Shown here one piece after another: positions 1 through 10,503 of a stretch of DNA of 64,000 nt. A program made the position numbers and the translations under genes. Source of the DNA: Calliopum simillimum (Eukaryota; Arthropoda; Insecta; Diptera; Lauxaniidae); NCBI GenBank assembly GCA_951812925.1, contig OX638369.1:17141329-17205328 (forward strand). The letters run 5' to 3'. A model generated the notes under the pieces. The model saw only the letters and a list, made by a program, of their open reading frames with translations. It was not told where the DNA came from and made no database searches. The number at the start of each line of letters is the position of its first letter. Within the stretch, counting starts at the first letter, position 1.

Positions 1-522
1 TATTCACTATTGGCTATTTTTAGACAAAAGGGACTAACTTTGTTAGAATTAATTTTCGAAAATTTAGATCATCTTTTTTCCAAAAAAAAAACTAATTTTT
101 TTTTAAAATCCAAAAATGCAGTTAAAAAGCTCATTTAATAAAGTATAAATTTGGCAACTTAAGTTATTTGATTTTATCGTTTTTAAGCTGGATAATGGGA
201 TTCGAAGTATAGTAGTACGTATCTGCCGGTCAGTCAAAATTTTAAAACCCTCTAGCACGTTAAGCAGACCTTATTTTTGACAGAAATTTTGTATCTATTT
301 CCAGGGTATATACAGGTATAACATAGTCAAAAATTACTGAAATCGGATACATCAACATTTTTTCCTATCCGATACACGTATAAAGGGAAAACGCCTGAGT
401 ATTGCCATAAGTCAAGAGACAAATGAACTTTGTATAGGTATTCAAAGATATGGCTCTAAGAGCCAAAAGATTAAACATTGAGGACTAAATGTAACCAAGA
501 AAATTTTATGAACAACAAACTA
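1..522. other. No recognisable gene; AT-rich flank
   Basis: AT-rich sequence with no sustained coding frame, no tRNA and no terminal inverted repeat that I can see. Confidence 0.5.
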
Positions 523-686
523 GGGGGTTATCTAAATCAATATTCCCAGGGAATTTTACTCAGACTACCGTGCATTCTTCATTGCAGTCTAAGATATATT
601 CCCGGGAAGTTTTTCTCAGACTGATGTGCATGCTCCGTTGCAGTCTAAGAAAAATTCCCCGGGAATATTTATTCACGATAATCCCC
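523..686. repeat. Hairpin MITE, GGGGGTTATCGTGAAT family, copy 1
   Basis: A miniature inverted-repeat element that starts GGGGGTTATC and ends with the complement (GATAATCCCC). The central parts TCTCAGACT and AGTCTAAGA also pair, so the whole element folds into one hairpin. This copy is longer (164 bp) than the other two (14302-14410 and 49970-50076, about 107-109 bp) because its TCTCAGACT...GCAGTCTAAGA core is present twice. No transposase is encoded, so it is non-autonomous. Confidence 0.75.
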
Positions 687-689
687 ATA

Positions 690-1060
690 AGCCCCTATTA
701 TGAATTCCGGGCGAAAATCTTCCCTACGAAGTAGTTCCATATTCCATGCCTAGTTTTTGCTCAAAGCTTGCATTTAATATTCTTAGTATCTAAATAAAAT
801 TTGGACGGCTTATCTCAAAAAACGCTTTCAGTATAGCATTTTTAAACTTTTGATTATATGGGAGGTGCCACGCACCCTTGTCTGAACTCAACTTATTTTT
901 GCTCAAAAGTTGCACTTACTATCCCTTGTGCCTAAAAACTGATTTTCAAAAGTTTACGTGCAGAATTACATTTTTGGTCAGCTTTTACTTCGATAAGCAC
1001 CTATGTGCTTCGAGACCGTTTATAGCGAAATTTTGAACTCATTGAATAAAGATGTTTCCG
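690..1060 (+). repeat. Fragment of the ~142-bp-subrepeat fly repeat family
   Basis: Contains 'gggaggtgccacgc' near 860, the 'tttttgctcaaagcttgc' module and the 'tctcaaaaaacgctttcag' module that recur at 13280-13987 (reverse), 20985-21855 and 24296-24830. It is an incomplete copy without the terminal 'ggtataaa' segment. It does not code for protein. Confidence 0.6.
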
Positions 1061-2044
1061 GAAATGCATCCTAATTAAGTTGCGCTGCGCAGTAAAAGCT
1101 TTAAGGCCCAACACAAAACTAATTACTCAGCTTTTTAGGTTTAGGAAAATCATTTAGGATCATTTGGACAGAAAAATGTGCTGGGACACTGATGTCCCAT
1201 CAGTAACTGTAAGTGGGACACGAGTTAAAGAAATATTGAAACCAACACATGCGTAAATTATCACTTTGAAAGTTAAAAACTGATGGCATGGGAAAATGGA
1301 GCAAGATATGAATAATAGTGTTAGAAAAACTTATTGGGACACTATGTTCAGTCAGTATTGAAAGGGTTAAATATTGCACGTCAGTTTTGACTAAATGACT
1401 AGTGCAGTGTACAGTTGTTTGACCATGCTTGACAAACTTATATTTTGGCAGTTTCTAAAAGGCGACGATTAAACGTCGCAAAGACCTCCAGAAGTTTCAC
1501 TTCTAAATGCTTTATTGATTGGGCAAAAGCCCATCCCTGTCATCAGACACTTAAATTAATAGATGAAATGAAGTTTACATAAAATGATATTTGAATAGCC
1601 AACGGTCAAAGAAAAAAAATGATTTCAAACTAAATTATATTTAATTGATACTGCTCTTAGCAGCTGTTTTTGGAATAACAAAACTTAAAAATTATTCAAT
1701 GCAGATAATGAAGTACTTAAAATAAATACTATACGCCTGTTTACACTGTTCTATGCAACTCATCTCTAAGGCGTTTATAATCTAACCATTTAACATGAAT
1801 TTAAACGAAACAAAAATTAAGACCTGAGAATGTATGAAACTTACAAACTAATTTTCTGCATGCAATACAGAATTTCTGGTAAAAGTTCAGTTTAGCTGCG
1901 ACAGTTCGATTTTTTCTTTTTTAACACTGCTTTGTGCAAGAGATTAAAGTTAAATCAGTGTCGCTACATTTACGTGTGACACTACTTCCTAAAAATTAAT
2001 ATAAGTTTTACTTAACGCAGCTAAACTAAACTTAACCGAATTTT
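1061..2044. other. Intergenic; probable 3' UTR of dUTPase at its right end
   Basis: No open frame of note. The first few hundred bases left of 2045 should be the dUTPase 3' UTR (minus strand). TTTATT on the plus strand at 1511-1516 reads AATAAA on the minus strand and is a possible but distant poly(A) signal. Short repeated GGGACA motifs occur around 1186-1345. Confidence 0.4.
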
Positions 2045-2623
2045 TTAAACAGCAACTGCCGGTGGAGTCTCAACTTCGGCGTCGGTGGCGGCTTCGGCAG
2101 CAGCATGAGCTGATGTCCCATTTTTAGCTGCTATATCCTTTACGCCAGTAGAACCAAAACCACCATCACCACGTTCCGTTTCCTCCAGCGATTCACATTG
2201 TTCCAATTCGGGATAGAAAATGCGCTCACAGATAAGTTGTGCGATGCGGTCACCTTTCTTAACCTCAAATTCTGTTTCGGAATGATTGAAAAGTACAACA
2301 CCAAGATTACCTCGATAATCTTCATCCACAACTCCCGCACCAACGTCAATGAAATTCTTTACAGCCAAACCAGAGCGTGGTGCTACACGACCATACGAAC
2401 CCTGAGGGACATGAATTTGCAAATCTGTTTTAACCAGAAACTTTCCACGCGATGGTACAACACAATCGTATGCGCTACGCAAATCAAAGCCTGCAGCCTT
2501 GGCAGAGCCACGTACCGGTTCAAATGCATTTTCCGTTAATTTTGCAAATCGGAGCACACACTTGGTATCGACTTTCATCTTTTTGGCGATTGGTTCTTCC
2601 AATTGTGGTTTCTCTTGAGGCAT
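2045..2623 (-). CDS. dUTPase: Deoxyuridine 5'-triphosphate nucleotidohydrolase (dUTPase)
   Basis: 192-residue homotrimeric dUTPase, which hydrolyses dUTP to dUMP and pyrophosphate; it keeps uracil out of DNA and supplies dUMP for thymidylate synthesis. All five family motifs are visible: GFDLRSAYD (45-53), PRSGLA (82-87, uridine pocket), [17 protein letters not shown] (97-113, with the catalytic Asp), KGDRIAQLI (123-131) and the glycine-rich C-terminal arm GDGGFGSTG (152-160). The N-terminal PIAKKMKVD stretch resembles a nuclear localisation signal. After motif 5 there is an Ala/Thr-rich tail of about 30 residues; such tails are variable in insects. The start is the first ATG of the frame and is immediately preceded by TTTTACAG, a good splice acceptor, so an upstream non-coding or alternative leader exon is possible. 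Codon use is more GC-rich than the surroundings, as expected for an active gene. Confidence 0.97.
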   Translation of the reverse strand: MPQEKPQLEEPIAKKMKVDTKCVLRFAKLTENAFEPVRGSAKAAGFDLRSAYDCVVPSRGKFLVKTDLQIHVPQGSYGRVAPRSGLAVKNFIDVGAGVVDEDYRGNLGVVLFNHSETEFEVKKGDRIAQLICERIFYPELEQCESLEETERGDGGFGSTGVKDIAAKNGTSAHAAAEAATDAEVETPPAVAV

Positions 2624-3309
2624 CTGTAAAATTATGGGAAAAAATTTAGTTATATTTTAAAAAAGTTATGTTTTTTAAGTAGAAACAAACTTTTACATAA
2701 ATAAACTCGAAATTGAACTGAAATTTTCGTGGCGTCCTCGACAAAATCTACGGCAGTTTAAAATTTTTTGGCGCGAAATGTCAAAGTTCGCTTGGTAAGG
2801 TTGCGTTCGTAAAGTTGTGTAAATTGAAAATTCGTTTAGGGAGTGTTTGAAATCGCTTCGTGATATTGCGCAGAGATGCCAGATCACTTCTAGCAACTGT
2901 GAAAATGTCACGATACGGTTCCATGTTAAAAATTTTCCACATCAAGTTTAAAATGCTTTATCTCGCAAGATAAAAGAGCTACAGGAGTGCAAGCTGCCAA
3001 TTAAGTAGCATACAACTTTGCAAAAAATTTAGTATACTTAGATATTGGGCATGATCACTATGAATGGAGAAAAGAGCTGACAAATTTTAAATTGCAATAA
3101 CTCCTTATATGGAAAAGTTACTTCTGAAATAAATTAAAATTTTTTCTAAAATTTATATGAATATTTTTGAGATTAAATTGAAAATTTCTGAAATTTACTT
3201 AAAACATTTTGAGGCATAAATTTAAAATTCTGTACTATAAATGAAAAATTTTCATAACTGAAAATTATAATATTCTGTCGTAACAGATATGCTGTCTTCC
3301 ATCTTAAAA
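2624..3309. promoter_or_regulatory. Upstream region of dUTPase (5' UTR/intron/promoter)
   Basis: Just upstream (minus strand) of the dUTPase ATG is a pyrimidine-rich tract ending TTTTACAG. The stretch 2730-2900 is clearly less AT-rich than its surroundings and could hold the first exon and promoter. I found no convincing TATA box or splice donor. Beyond 2940 the sequence is plain AT-rich DNA. Confidence 0.35.
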
Positions 3310-3312
3310 TAA

Positions 3313-3590
3313 GGGCGACTTCCTAAACGTCCGTTGCTTTGTGTTGAAACAGCATTTACGTAAAAAAAATGTCGCATAATTTTGGGAGCTTATTTTTTTA
3401 CTGCATCATTCTTGCATTTCATAATGCCTAACTACAAATCGTTGACAATGTATAGCAATCAGCGCAACAGTAACAAAGTTGATGCTTTTTGTAAGCTTTG
3501 CTCTTAAGTCAAAAAATTCCTAAAATTATGCGACATTTTTTTAAGAAATGCTGTTTCAACACAAAGCAACGGACGTTCAGGAAGTCGCCC
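3313..3590. mobile_element. TIR miniature element, PIF/Harbinger type (TAA target duplication)
   Basis: About 80-bp terminal inverted repeats: the left arm begins GGGCGACTTCCTAAACGTCC and the right arm is its near-exact reverse complement. The arms include AAAACAGCATTT-like and AATGTCGCATAATTTT segments. The element is 278 bp and flanked on both sides by TAA (3310-3312, 3591-3593), the target preference of PIF/Harbinger transposons. It has no coding capacity. Confidence 0.75.
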
Positions 3591-3670
3591 TAAATTTGAC
3601 ATTTCTCGAATTTGTTAAAGGAATGGTCCAAAAAAAATTATTTTAACGTGAAACAATTAATTCTTTTATT

Positions 3671-4053
3671 ATCTGTGGACTTTTGACAAAACAACCTAAG
3701 TCGAGATAAGACAATTCTCCAGGATTTTAGTCCTAAATATAAAATTTAAATACGCTTCTATTGGCATAATAGCCATGTCTCTATGATTTCTTGCTCCAGA
3801 GATATAAGGGTGTCTTATAGTTCACGCAAGAATTGAACTTAGGGCCATTCGTGCGGTGAAGTGTTATGAACCAAAAGAAAAAAATAATTTGACAGCTGGC
3901 ACTTTAAGATTAGTAAAAATGTATGAAAAACGGAGATTCAACGCTGCATCAACGAAATTGAGCCACATTGTTGAAAAGTAGTTAATCAGTTTTTATACTC
4001 TTCTGAAAAATTGTCAATTTAGAGTTAGGTTGTTTTGTCAAAAGTCCACAGAT
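3671..4053. mobile_element. TIR element with 28-bp perfect ends containing a Tc1/mariner-like fragment
   Basis: Perfect inverted ends (left begins ATCTGTGGACTTTTGACA, right is the exact complement) with TA next to both ends, as expected for Tc1/mariner insertions. The interior (about 3806-3960) matches the 5' region of the element at 46950-47130: 'ttcacgcaag', 'gtgcggt(a/g)aagtgtt' and the start of a transposase-like frame. It is non-autonomous. Confidence 0.65.
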
Positions 4054-4637
4054 ATGTCTCATGAAATGGAGTGCCTGTGGAACTTCAAAAGCCACTAAAC
4101 AAATAGTTTGCAAATTTCTTTCTTAACATAATTTGCCCACATTATATTTTGACACAAGAAACTGTTATAACAGAAATAAAAACTATAACATGAATAATTG
4201 CTCGTCGAGTTGGAGTGTAAATAGAACCAATGCATTTGACTCTTAACTTTTTGTGTGGTTTTTCCAAAATCATGAAACTATAGCAGTGTTCTAATGGCAG
4301 TATATCTCATCCGGAACAGATCTTAACCCATTAGGTGTTTTTAAGTTTTGTTCAAAGCAGAGTGTGTGTTGTCAACAAAACACTTTGTGTTTCTGTTTTA
4401 ATCAAGAGCAATTGGAGCATAGAATTTGTGTTTGTTTTTCTGTTTAAACCGCCGTCCATGGGTTCAGAAAACAGCAACCGAACATTTGAAGTAGAAAAGG
4501 GAGCACAGCAAAATGGACATTTTAAAGGAGGAAATGAATGAAATAAAATAAGAAACAAATTGGTTTCAGACTTCGCTTGTTGTTTTGTGTTCAGAGCTCT
4601 ACTCCGAACAAAAAAAGAAAAACGCCTAAGCGCCTAT
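4054..4637. other. No gene seen
   Basis: The frames of about 68 codons at 4335-4558 occur on both strands over the same bases and resemble no family I know, so I regard them as chance. Confidence 0.45.
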
Positions 4638-4640
4638 TAA

Positions 4641-5386
4641 GGCCCTTTACATTATCAGTCTAGCTATCAAACTGTCCATCAATATATCAGACCGAGTTTG
4701 TGTTTACATTTTCAATAAACTGTCAATATTTAGTGTTCCTTTGTACACCGACGCGGAAACAAAGCATTAGCGGAACAAAGTTTTATGATGGAAATTGATA
4801 TGCTGATGGAAATAACTAAAATAAATTAATAAGAAGTAGTGAAAACATCAACATATACACTATTTATTTATTTAAATGGGTCTACAGAAACAATTTGTCA
4901 TTTTCGATCACTTTTTATCACCAAAAAAATATGTTTTGGCCATTAATTAAAATATTTTTATTGAAATCTTTTTTTTAAATTAAAAATAATCAGGTTTCAG
5001 TAAATTGATTTTGTCCCAGTCATAAAATTAAAAGATTCTCTTCAAGCTCCCATTTAGCTTCAGCAAAAAATCAAAATCATTAAACTATCCGTTTTTGAGT
5101 AAAAACAAATCACATTTGCATACCGCACGATGTGCACTCCTTGAAACCTTTTCTTAACTGACTAAAAGTGTACTGAAATTTTTTCATTGCATTAACACTG
5201 TCAACTTAACCATCAATAAAGTCATCAATACAGCAGAAAATCAAAAAATTTTGTTTTTCGGCAAACTGATTGTCAATACAGAGTGATCAGTTTCTCATCA
5301 ATCTGCATACATTCTCAGATTGATGGAAAAAAAGTGGACTTGGCATCACTTAACATTGATGGCTAGACTGATAATGTAAAAAGGCC
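4641..5386. mobile_element. 746-bp TIR element, PIF/Harbinger type
   Basis: Inverted ends of about 27 bp (left GGCCCTTTACATTATCAGTC, right the complement with one extra T) flanked by TAA on both sides (4638-4640, 5387-5389). The interior repeats the CATCAAT/ATTGATGG words several times, like sub-terminal transposase-binding repeats. There is no open frame. A partial repeat of the right end ('atgtaaaaaggcc') follows directly. Confidence 0.7.
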
Positions 5387-5762
5387 TAATGTAAAAAGGC
5401 CTATTGAAACCATGATTTAATAACAATGGTTATGAAGAGTTGTCAAAATAAACAAAACTGGAACCCTGATCTTGCCTTGCTATCTGTTAAAAGACTAAAA
5501 AATTTTGACATTTTCGTAGTTAAAAAGAAGCAGCATTTGTTATCACTGCAACCAGGGGAATTCAGCCCTGTATTGAAACGATGGATCCATTAACTTTCAG
5601 AACGCACCCTTCCGAAAAAATGCATGTGGCAAGGCTAAACATATTGTTACGACAGGGCTGCCAGATCGAAGTAACTTTTCCACATTTTATAGAAAATATA
5701 AGCCGTGGAAAAATTTTTGGGAAAAGAAATCCGTGAGGAAATGGCTGGTGAAATAATTTTGT

Positions 5763-6023
5763 GGACCCTATTGCGGTTATCTATTGGCGATAAAATTGAT
5801 AAACGCTATTCTGGTATTGCGAACTTAATAGAAAGAATTACCATTGTGACTTAAAATTTTGTGAATATTTTATTTTTTCATCTATCAATGAAATGATAGA
5901 ACAGCCATCGATTGATTTGCTATTCACAGTCGACAAACGTTCTACTAATCGCTGAACGCAATAAAGAAGACAATCGCTGATCAAGCGTTCATCTATTGCC
6001 AATCGATAACCGCAATAGGGGTC
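5763..6023. mobile_element. ~260-bp TIR miniature element
   Basis: The left end GGACCCTATTGCGGTTATC and the right end GATAACCGCAATAGGGGTC are inverted repeats that extend imperfectly for about 50 bp (TCTATTGGCGATAA / AATCGATAAC side). It has no coding capacity. I could not identify the target-site duplication. Confidence 0.65.
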
Positions 6024-6324
6024 AGTAATGGAGAATTTCCGGAAAAAATAACTTCATCGTTAGCTATTGAATTATTTATTGTTTTTGATTCCTCCATGTC
6101 TATTTCACAGCATAAAGTAGTGAGACATTTCGTCACTCAAATGTCAAGGTTATATTTTTAATATAGACCACATTCTTTAGGCTAGATTTTAACGAAAATA
6201 TAACTGGTATCGTCAAAAAGGATCCAAAATTCAGAAGTCGGCGTTGTGTTCTGTTTTCTGTGGATCAACTTATATGAACAAATTCAGAAAGAGTTCCAAA
6301 AAATTTACGAAAAAATAAGAGTAA

Positions 6325-6622
6325 CTGCCATACCTAAATTGGAGCGTCAGCATTATTTTACTGTCAACAGTTTCTCATGTACATACAATTTGTATGGCGC
6401 ATACCGAAATTGCCAACGCTCAACGCTCAGCTATTCGAATTTCCAATTTTGACAAAGAGTTATGGAGTGAAGTTAGCTGCAGAAAAGTAAAAAAAGAAAC
6501 AATAATATGATGTTGACAAACAAATAACTTCAACGTAACGCTCTTTATTTCGGTATGGAACTTGACGCTTTTGTGTAACGTTAAATAACGCAACGCGTGA
6601 CGCTCCTATTTAGGTATGGCAG
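6325..6622. mobile_element. 298-bp TIR miniature element with TAA duplication
   Basis: The left end CTGCCATACCTAAATTGGAG and its complement at the right end (one mismatch over 25 bp) are flanked by TAA at 6322-6324 and 6623-6625. This is the third TAA-flanked (PIF/Harbinger-like) element within 3.3 kb. Short internal repeats of AACG..CTC type are present. Confidence 0.75.
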
Positions 6623-6834
6623 TAAGGAAAAATTTTTTTAATATAATTTTTTTTTGATAACTACCAAAATTATTTAATTTACATTAAAAAAATTTCGAGA
6701 AATTGGCTGTTTTGGGGTGGACAAATTTTTGTTTTTTTTTGGGAAGACTCAAAATTTTCATATGGGAACCCTTTGTAATGATTCACAATAAACAGTTCAA
6801 GGCCACAACAAAGCAAATATTAGAAATTTTTAAA

Positions 6835-8197
6835 ATGGATTTTTCGGATTTTCTCGTGAGAAAAGTAAGTGTGTAAAAAAAATGCAAATAACGTAAAATG
6901 TATTTGAGAAAATTATTTTCAACAGTGTCCACCAACCGCTATGTACATACCAAACTTTATTTGTTCTGAAGAAGAGCAAAGAATTCTTTCACAAATTGAT
7001 AGAACGCCAAAGCCCAAATGGACCCAATTATTAAATAGACGCTTAATAAACTATGGTGGAATACCACATCCAAATGGAATGATAGCTGAAGAAATACCCG
7101 AATGGCTGCAGTTGTATGTGGACAAAATCAACAATTTAGGTAAGCGTTTAAAACACTGCAAAGTAGACAACTTGGCATCATTCGCTTACAATTGTTTAAA
7201 ATTTGCTTAGGTATCTTTGAATCTCAAAAGGCTAATCATGTGCTAGTGAATGAGTATGCATCGGGACAAGGTATTATGCCCCATACAGGTATTATGAATT
7301 ATTATGAATTGCACCCATCTCTTTAATGGATGAAAAGTGGTATAAGATAATATGCTAAAAAATATATCATACCAAAAAAATTCCTGGAAGGGTATGATTA
7401 ATTAAAGAGTCTGTCTATACGGGGCGTTCCGCGTACGCGAAAACTCCTCTCTCTCTCTCAATTTACTCAATTAGCGTACGCGAAATCCAGTGAAGTTTTT
7501 TCCCCCGGGACGCATCTTCGTTACAACAGCAATTTTACATAAAAGTAGGGGTAAGTGGGCGGCCTGCGGCCGCAGCTCAGGATTTAAACCCTTTAGACAT
7601 CCAACACCGGCTTCGCGGCGGCCTTCGGCCGCGGATCAGCACATAAATTAATCAAGTCCCCGGGGGAAAAAACTTCACTGGATTTCGCGTACGCTAATTG
7701 AGCTTCGCATACGCTAATTGAGTAAATTGAGAGAGAGAGAGGAGTTTTCGCGTACGCGGAACGCCCCGTATAGACATTTCCTTAATTAAATGTGCAATTT
7801 TTCAGATGGACCACTATTTTACCCCATCATATCTACCATATCATGTGGCTCACACACATTGCTTGAATTTATTGAATGCGAAAATTCCAAAACTGCCACT
7901 GATACTACCTCTGCCGCCGTCGCGGAAGACCATACCACAACACCAACAACACGCGAAGTACGATTTAAGCTACTACTGGAACCACGAAGCTTACTAATAC
8001 TGAAAGATACACTCTATACAGATTATCTGCATAGCATTCGTGAGGTTTCGGAAGATGTACTCTGTGATCGCATTTGCAATTATGAAAATTGTGAAAATAC
8101 TTATAAAATGGGAGAACGATTGGAGAGGAAAACACGTATTTCCCTCACAATACGCAATGTTCCAAAAACCACTAAAATGAAGCTGAAATTTTTCTAA
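6835..8197 (+). CDS. ALKBH6: Alpha-ketoglutarate-dependent dioxygenase, ALKBH6 type
   Basis: Join of four exons: 6835-6864, 6926-7139, 7211-7288 and 7806-8197 (714 nt, 237 aa; human ALKBH6 is 238 aa). All introns are GT-AG and phases agree. AlkB-family enzymes are Fe(II)/2-oxoglutarate dioxygenases that demethylate nucleic acids; the ALKBH6 substrate is poorly defined. Family features: PKPKWTQL near the start of the fold, NHVLVNEY before the active site, the Fe ligands in PHTDGP (His-x-Asp, created across the exon 3/4 junction), [22 protein letters not shown], a distal YLHSIRE histidine and the R-x5-R 2-oxoglutarate motif near the C-terminus (RISLTIR). Exon 1 encodes only ten residues ([10 protein letters not shown]). 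Intron 3 is unusual: 375 of its 517 bases are a foldback transposon. Identity as ALKBH6 is strong; enzymatic role is by family only. Confidence 0.93.
7305..7406 (+). repeat. Dispersed repeat, copy 1 (inside ALKBH6 intron 3)
   Basis: The segment from 'gaattgcacccatctcttta' to 'attaaa' matches 9207-9335. Part of intron 3 is therefore itself repeat-derived, and the copies lie on either side of ALKBH6 exon 4. Confidence 0.65.
7407..7781. mobile_element. GC-rich foldback element in ALKBH6 intron 3
   Basis: Long inverted repeats of about 97 bp (from GTCTATACGGGGCGTTCC at 7413 inward; complement ends at 7775), including GCGTACGCGAAA, a CT-rich tract and CCCCCGGG at the inner end. The right arm has an extra ~20-bp copy of the 'attgag...cgtacgc' unit. 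The loop is strikingly GC-rich, with two palindromes around CGGCCG. A 9-bp TTAATTAAA flanks both sides (7398-7406 and 7782-7790). The related repeat at 9207-9335 reads across the insertion point without it, supporting insertion. Nine-base duplications and long terminal repeats fit foldback or Mutator-like elements. Confidence 0.8.
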
Positions 8198-8798
8198 ACA
8201 ACTGTAGATACATATATTACAGTTTCAATAGACTGAAATTTTGTGCCAGCATAAAGGGAATGAAAGAAACATTTGCAACAATGCAAAAAAGCGAATATAT
8301 TTGAAAACTATAAATTAAATCTTCCATACCCAACAGCTAAAGCATGTAACTACCCGCCCATATTGCACCAGCGTTTAAGAGACTTGGTTGTTTAACCAAA
8401 AAAATCAAAAGCATTTTTTCAAAGCAATTTTTAATGGTGTTGTCGTCGTTTGCATTTAATGTCTTTGTACCTTTGCATATAAAAATGTTATTATGTCCAC
8501 AGTGCTTTAATATTGAATATTTAAAGAATAAGTCATTTATTTATTGTTGAAATTAATGTTAAAAATAGCCCACAAACAATATTCTTCAGTAAAAGAAGTA
8601 TGTATTAAGTTTTTGGGTATTATTTTATTATCAATGATTGTCTAAGTATAAGTATTTTATTATCAATAATTGTCTAAGTATAATAGGTCTTTGTATCATT
8701 TTAAAAGAGACCAGTATTAATTTTGCTTATGATACATATGTTTTCGAATATGTATACCATTTACTCAAATGAAAAGTCACTTGCTAAAATTATACAAT
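8198..8798. other. 3' flank of ALKBH6
   Basis: AT-rich 3' UTR/intergenic DNA. A short direct duplication ('tattttattatcaatgattgtctaagtata'-like unit, about 30 bp, twice) occurs at 8626-8685. No classical AATAAA was found close to the stop codon. Confidence 0.45.
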
Positions 8799-9039
8799 CA
8801 GGCATGTTCTGAAATCCGATTCACTTCGGAATCGGAATTAAATCAATCTTCAAGAGCTCTGCATTGCGACAAATAAGATGGAATCGGATTTGTATTTCAA
8901 CGAATAAAATTTGCGAATACAGTTCTTTTTCGATTTACCAAAACAAAAATCCGATTTGATGTTAATCATCGAAATGCGGAACTCTTGAAGATTGCTTTCA
9001 TTCCGAATCCGAAGTGAGCCGGATTTCGGAACATGCCTG
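8799..9039. mobile_element. 241-bp TIR miniature element, CAGGCATGTTC ends
   Basis: Inverted repeats of about 68 bp; the ends are CAGGCATGTTC(T/C)GAAATCCG and complement. The ends resemble those of the larger element at 14853-15812 (CAGGCCTGTTCCGTAATCCG), so the two probably use related transposases. The flanks share only AAT, so the duplication length is unclear. Confidence 0.7.
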
Positions 9040-9206
9040 AATAATTTTTATCTAGTGCATTTAGTTGACTAAAACTTGGGCTTTTACGTCGTCACTTTAA
9101 TGTTATTGTGACTGCAAATTTATAGAATTTTTTTCCCTTATTACATAAGAAAACTCAACTAAAATTCTGTTTCCTATTATAGTATTCGTATCTCCGAATA
9201 AGGAGC

Positions 9207-9335
9207 GAATTGCACCCATCTCTTTAATGGATGAAAAATGATTCATATCAAAGATAATTTGCTAAAAATTATATTGTGAGTGGGTTGCCTAAAAAATTCC
9301 TGTCAAGGGTATAATTTATTAAAGGTGCATTTTTT
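9207..9335 (+). repeat. Dispersed repeat, copy 2 (uninterrupted)
   Basis: Matches 7305-7406 plus the bases after the foldback insertion ('ttaaaggtgcatttttt'). It serves as the empty-site comparison for the insertion in ALKBH6 intron 3. Confidence 0.65.
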
Positions 9336-9464
9336 GCTAAAAATTGTCCTCATTCTTTTAAGAAACAAATTATATACCAATTGATAGTATTGAGCCTGTA
9401 GAAGTCTTTATTTTGATATTAAGTTTATTTATTAAACAGATTAGCGCGAACCCCTGGTCTCTAT

Positions 9465-10047
9465 TTATATGTTTACACTTGGCAACCCATTAGCTATGAC
9501 GGGAAAAGCAATATGCAGCAAAAGCAATATTTCGTTGTGTTGCTTGGTACTTAATTGGTTAACTTCATTACTGTCGGCCAAGCATTGTTGAGTTATTAAA
9601 TTTTGCAAATTCTTTTTTGCTTTTTTTAAATTTTTCAACCTAGCCATTGTGCTAGTTGAAGGAGGTGAAATAGTTATTTTATTTTTTGACCACGTTCGTA
9701 AACAGACTGGACTGCAATATCGCCAGCAGCACCATTCATAGGCTCGTCATTAGAACCTTGTCGAACGCTTTCTCCCATGCCGCTTTCTCCTATGGCGCTC
9801 GCGGCGGTCGTGGCGATCGTATCCATTGTGCTTGTTGAAGGTGCTTCAAAACCGTAACAACTCTCTATTGTCGATGATGGAGACTGGCCATTTGCCGCAG
9901 AATCGCGTCCACTCGCGTGTTTGTACTGCTCGAGATTGCTAAAATTCGAATCTGGTTGGTTTCAACCACGTTTCGTATTTGCTGTAGCTCGTTGGACACA
10001 AAATCTCAACCGGCAGCTCGCCTTGTACTTATAACACGGTCCGACAT
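9465..10047 (-). pseudogene. Broken gag-like retroelement remnant
   Basis: On the minus strand, consecutive coding-like pieces start at an ATG at 10047 (MSDRVISTRRAAG, then a stop), continue through a helical, Gln/Asn-rich stretch (ELQQIRNVVETNQIR), shift frame at about 9885, shift again at about 9690 and end in a Lys/Leu-rich piece beginning MARLKNLKKAKKNLQ. The region is distinctly more GC-rich than its surroundings. The order and composition look like the N-terminal part of an LTR-retrotransposon gag, but no zinc knuckle, protease or LTR is visible. At least one stop and two frame breaks mean it is not functional. The family assignment is inference. Confidence 0.4.
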
Positions 10048-10074
10048 AGTTTTGCACTTATAACACGGTCCGGT
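10021..10074. repeat. Short direct duplication
   Basis: 'acttataacacggtccg' occurs twice, 29 bp apart, at the upstream end of the gag-like remnant. Confidence 0.6.
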
Positions 10075-10338
10075 AGTGAAACAAAAAGTTTTATTTTGGC
10101 GGAGAGTGTAATCTATGAAAAACTACAGATTTGAAAACTTAAAATCTATCACTAAAAGTCTATCGCCTGAAGCGTTACAAGCGGAAAAAATTAAGTTGGA
10201 TGGATGGAAATTTAAAGTTTTTCCGCTAATTCATCGTCTTAATTTTCTTGGTCTTCAAACCGATTTATAAAAATTTTTAGTAAAATCATTTTCTTATTGT
10301 TTTTTTTTTTAAATATAAACCATTTGTAAAAGCGTACG

Positions 10339-10356
10339 TTTATTAAAAACTTTATT
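10339..10356 (-). promoter_or_regulatory. Candidate poly(A) signals for the gene at 10504-11202
   Basis: TTTATT on the plus strand (AATAAA on the minus) occurs at 10339-10344 and 10351-10356, about 150 bases downstream of the stop codon, with another at 10394-10399. Position fits a short 3' UTR. Confidence 0.45.
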
Positions 10357-10503
10357 GTAAATGTATAAAATGAATAAAAAAACATAACTGTACTTTATTT
10401 AAAAGAAATCTTTTCTTGTGGCACCATTATTATGGTTTTTTCAGAAAGCGGTTTGACTCTTAAACAATACAGTACGAAGGCAATCTTAAGAAACGCTCTG
10501 ACA

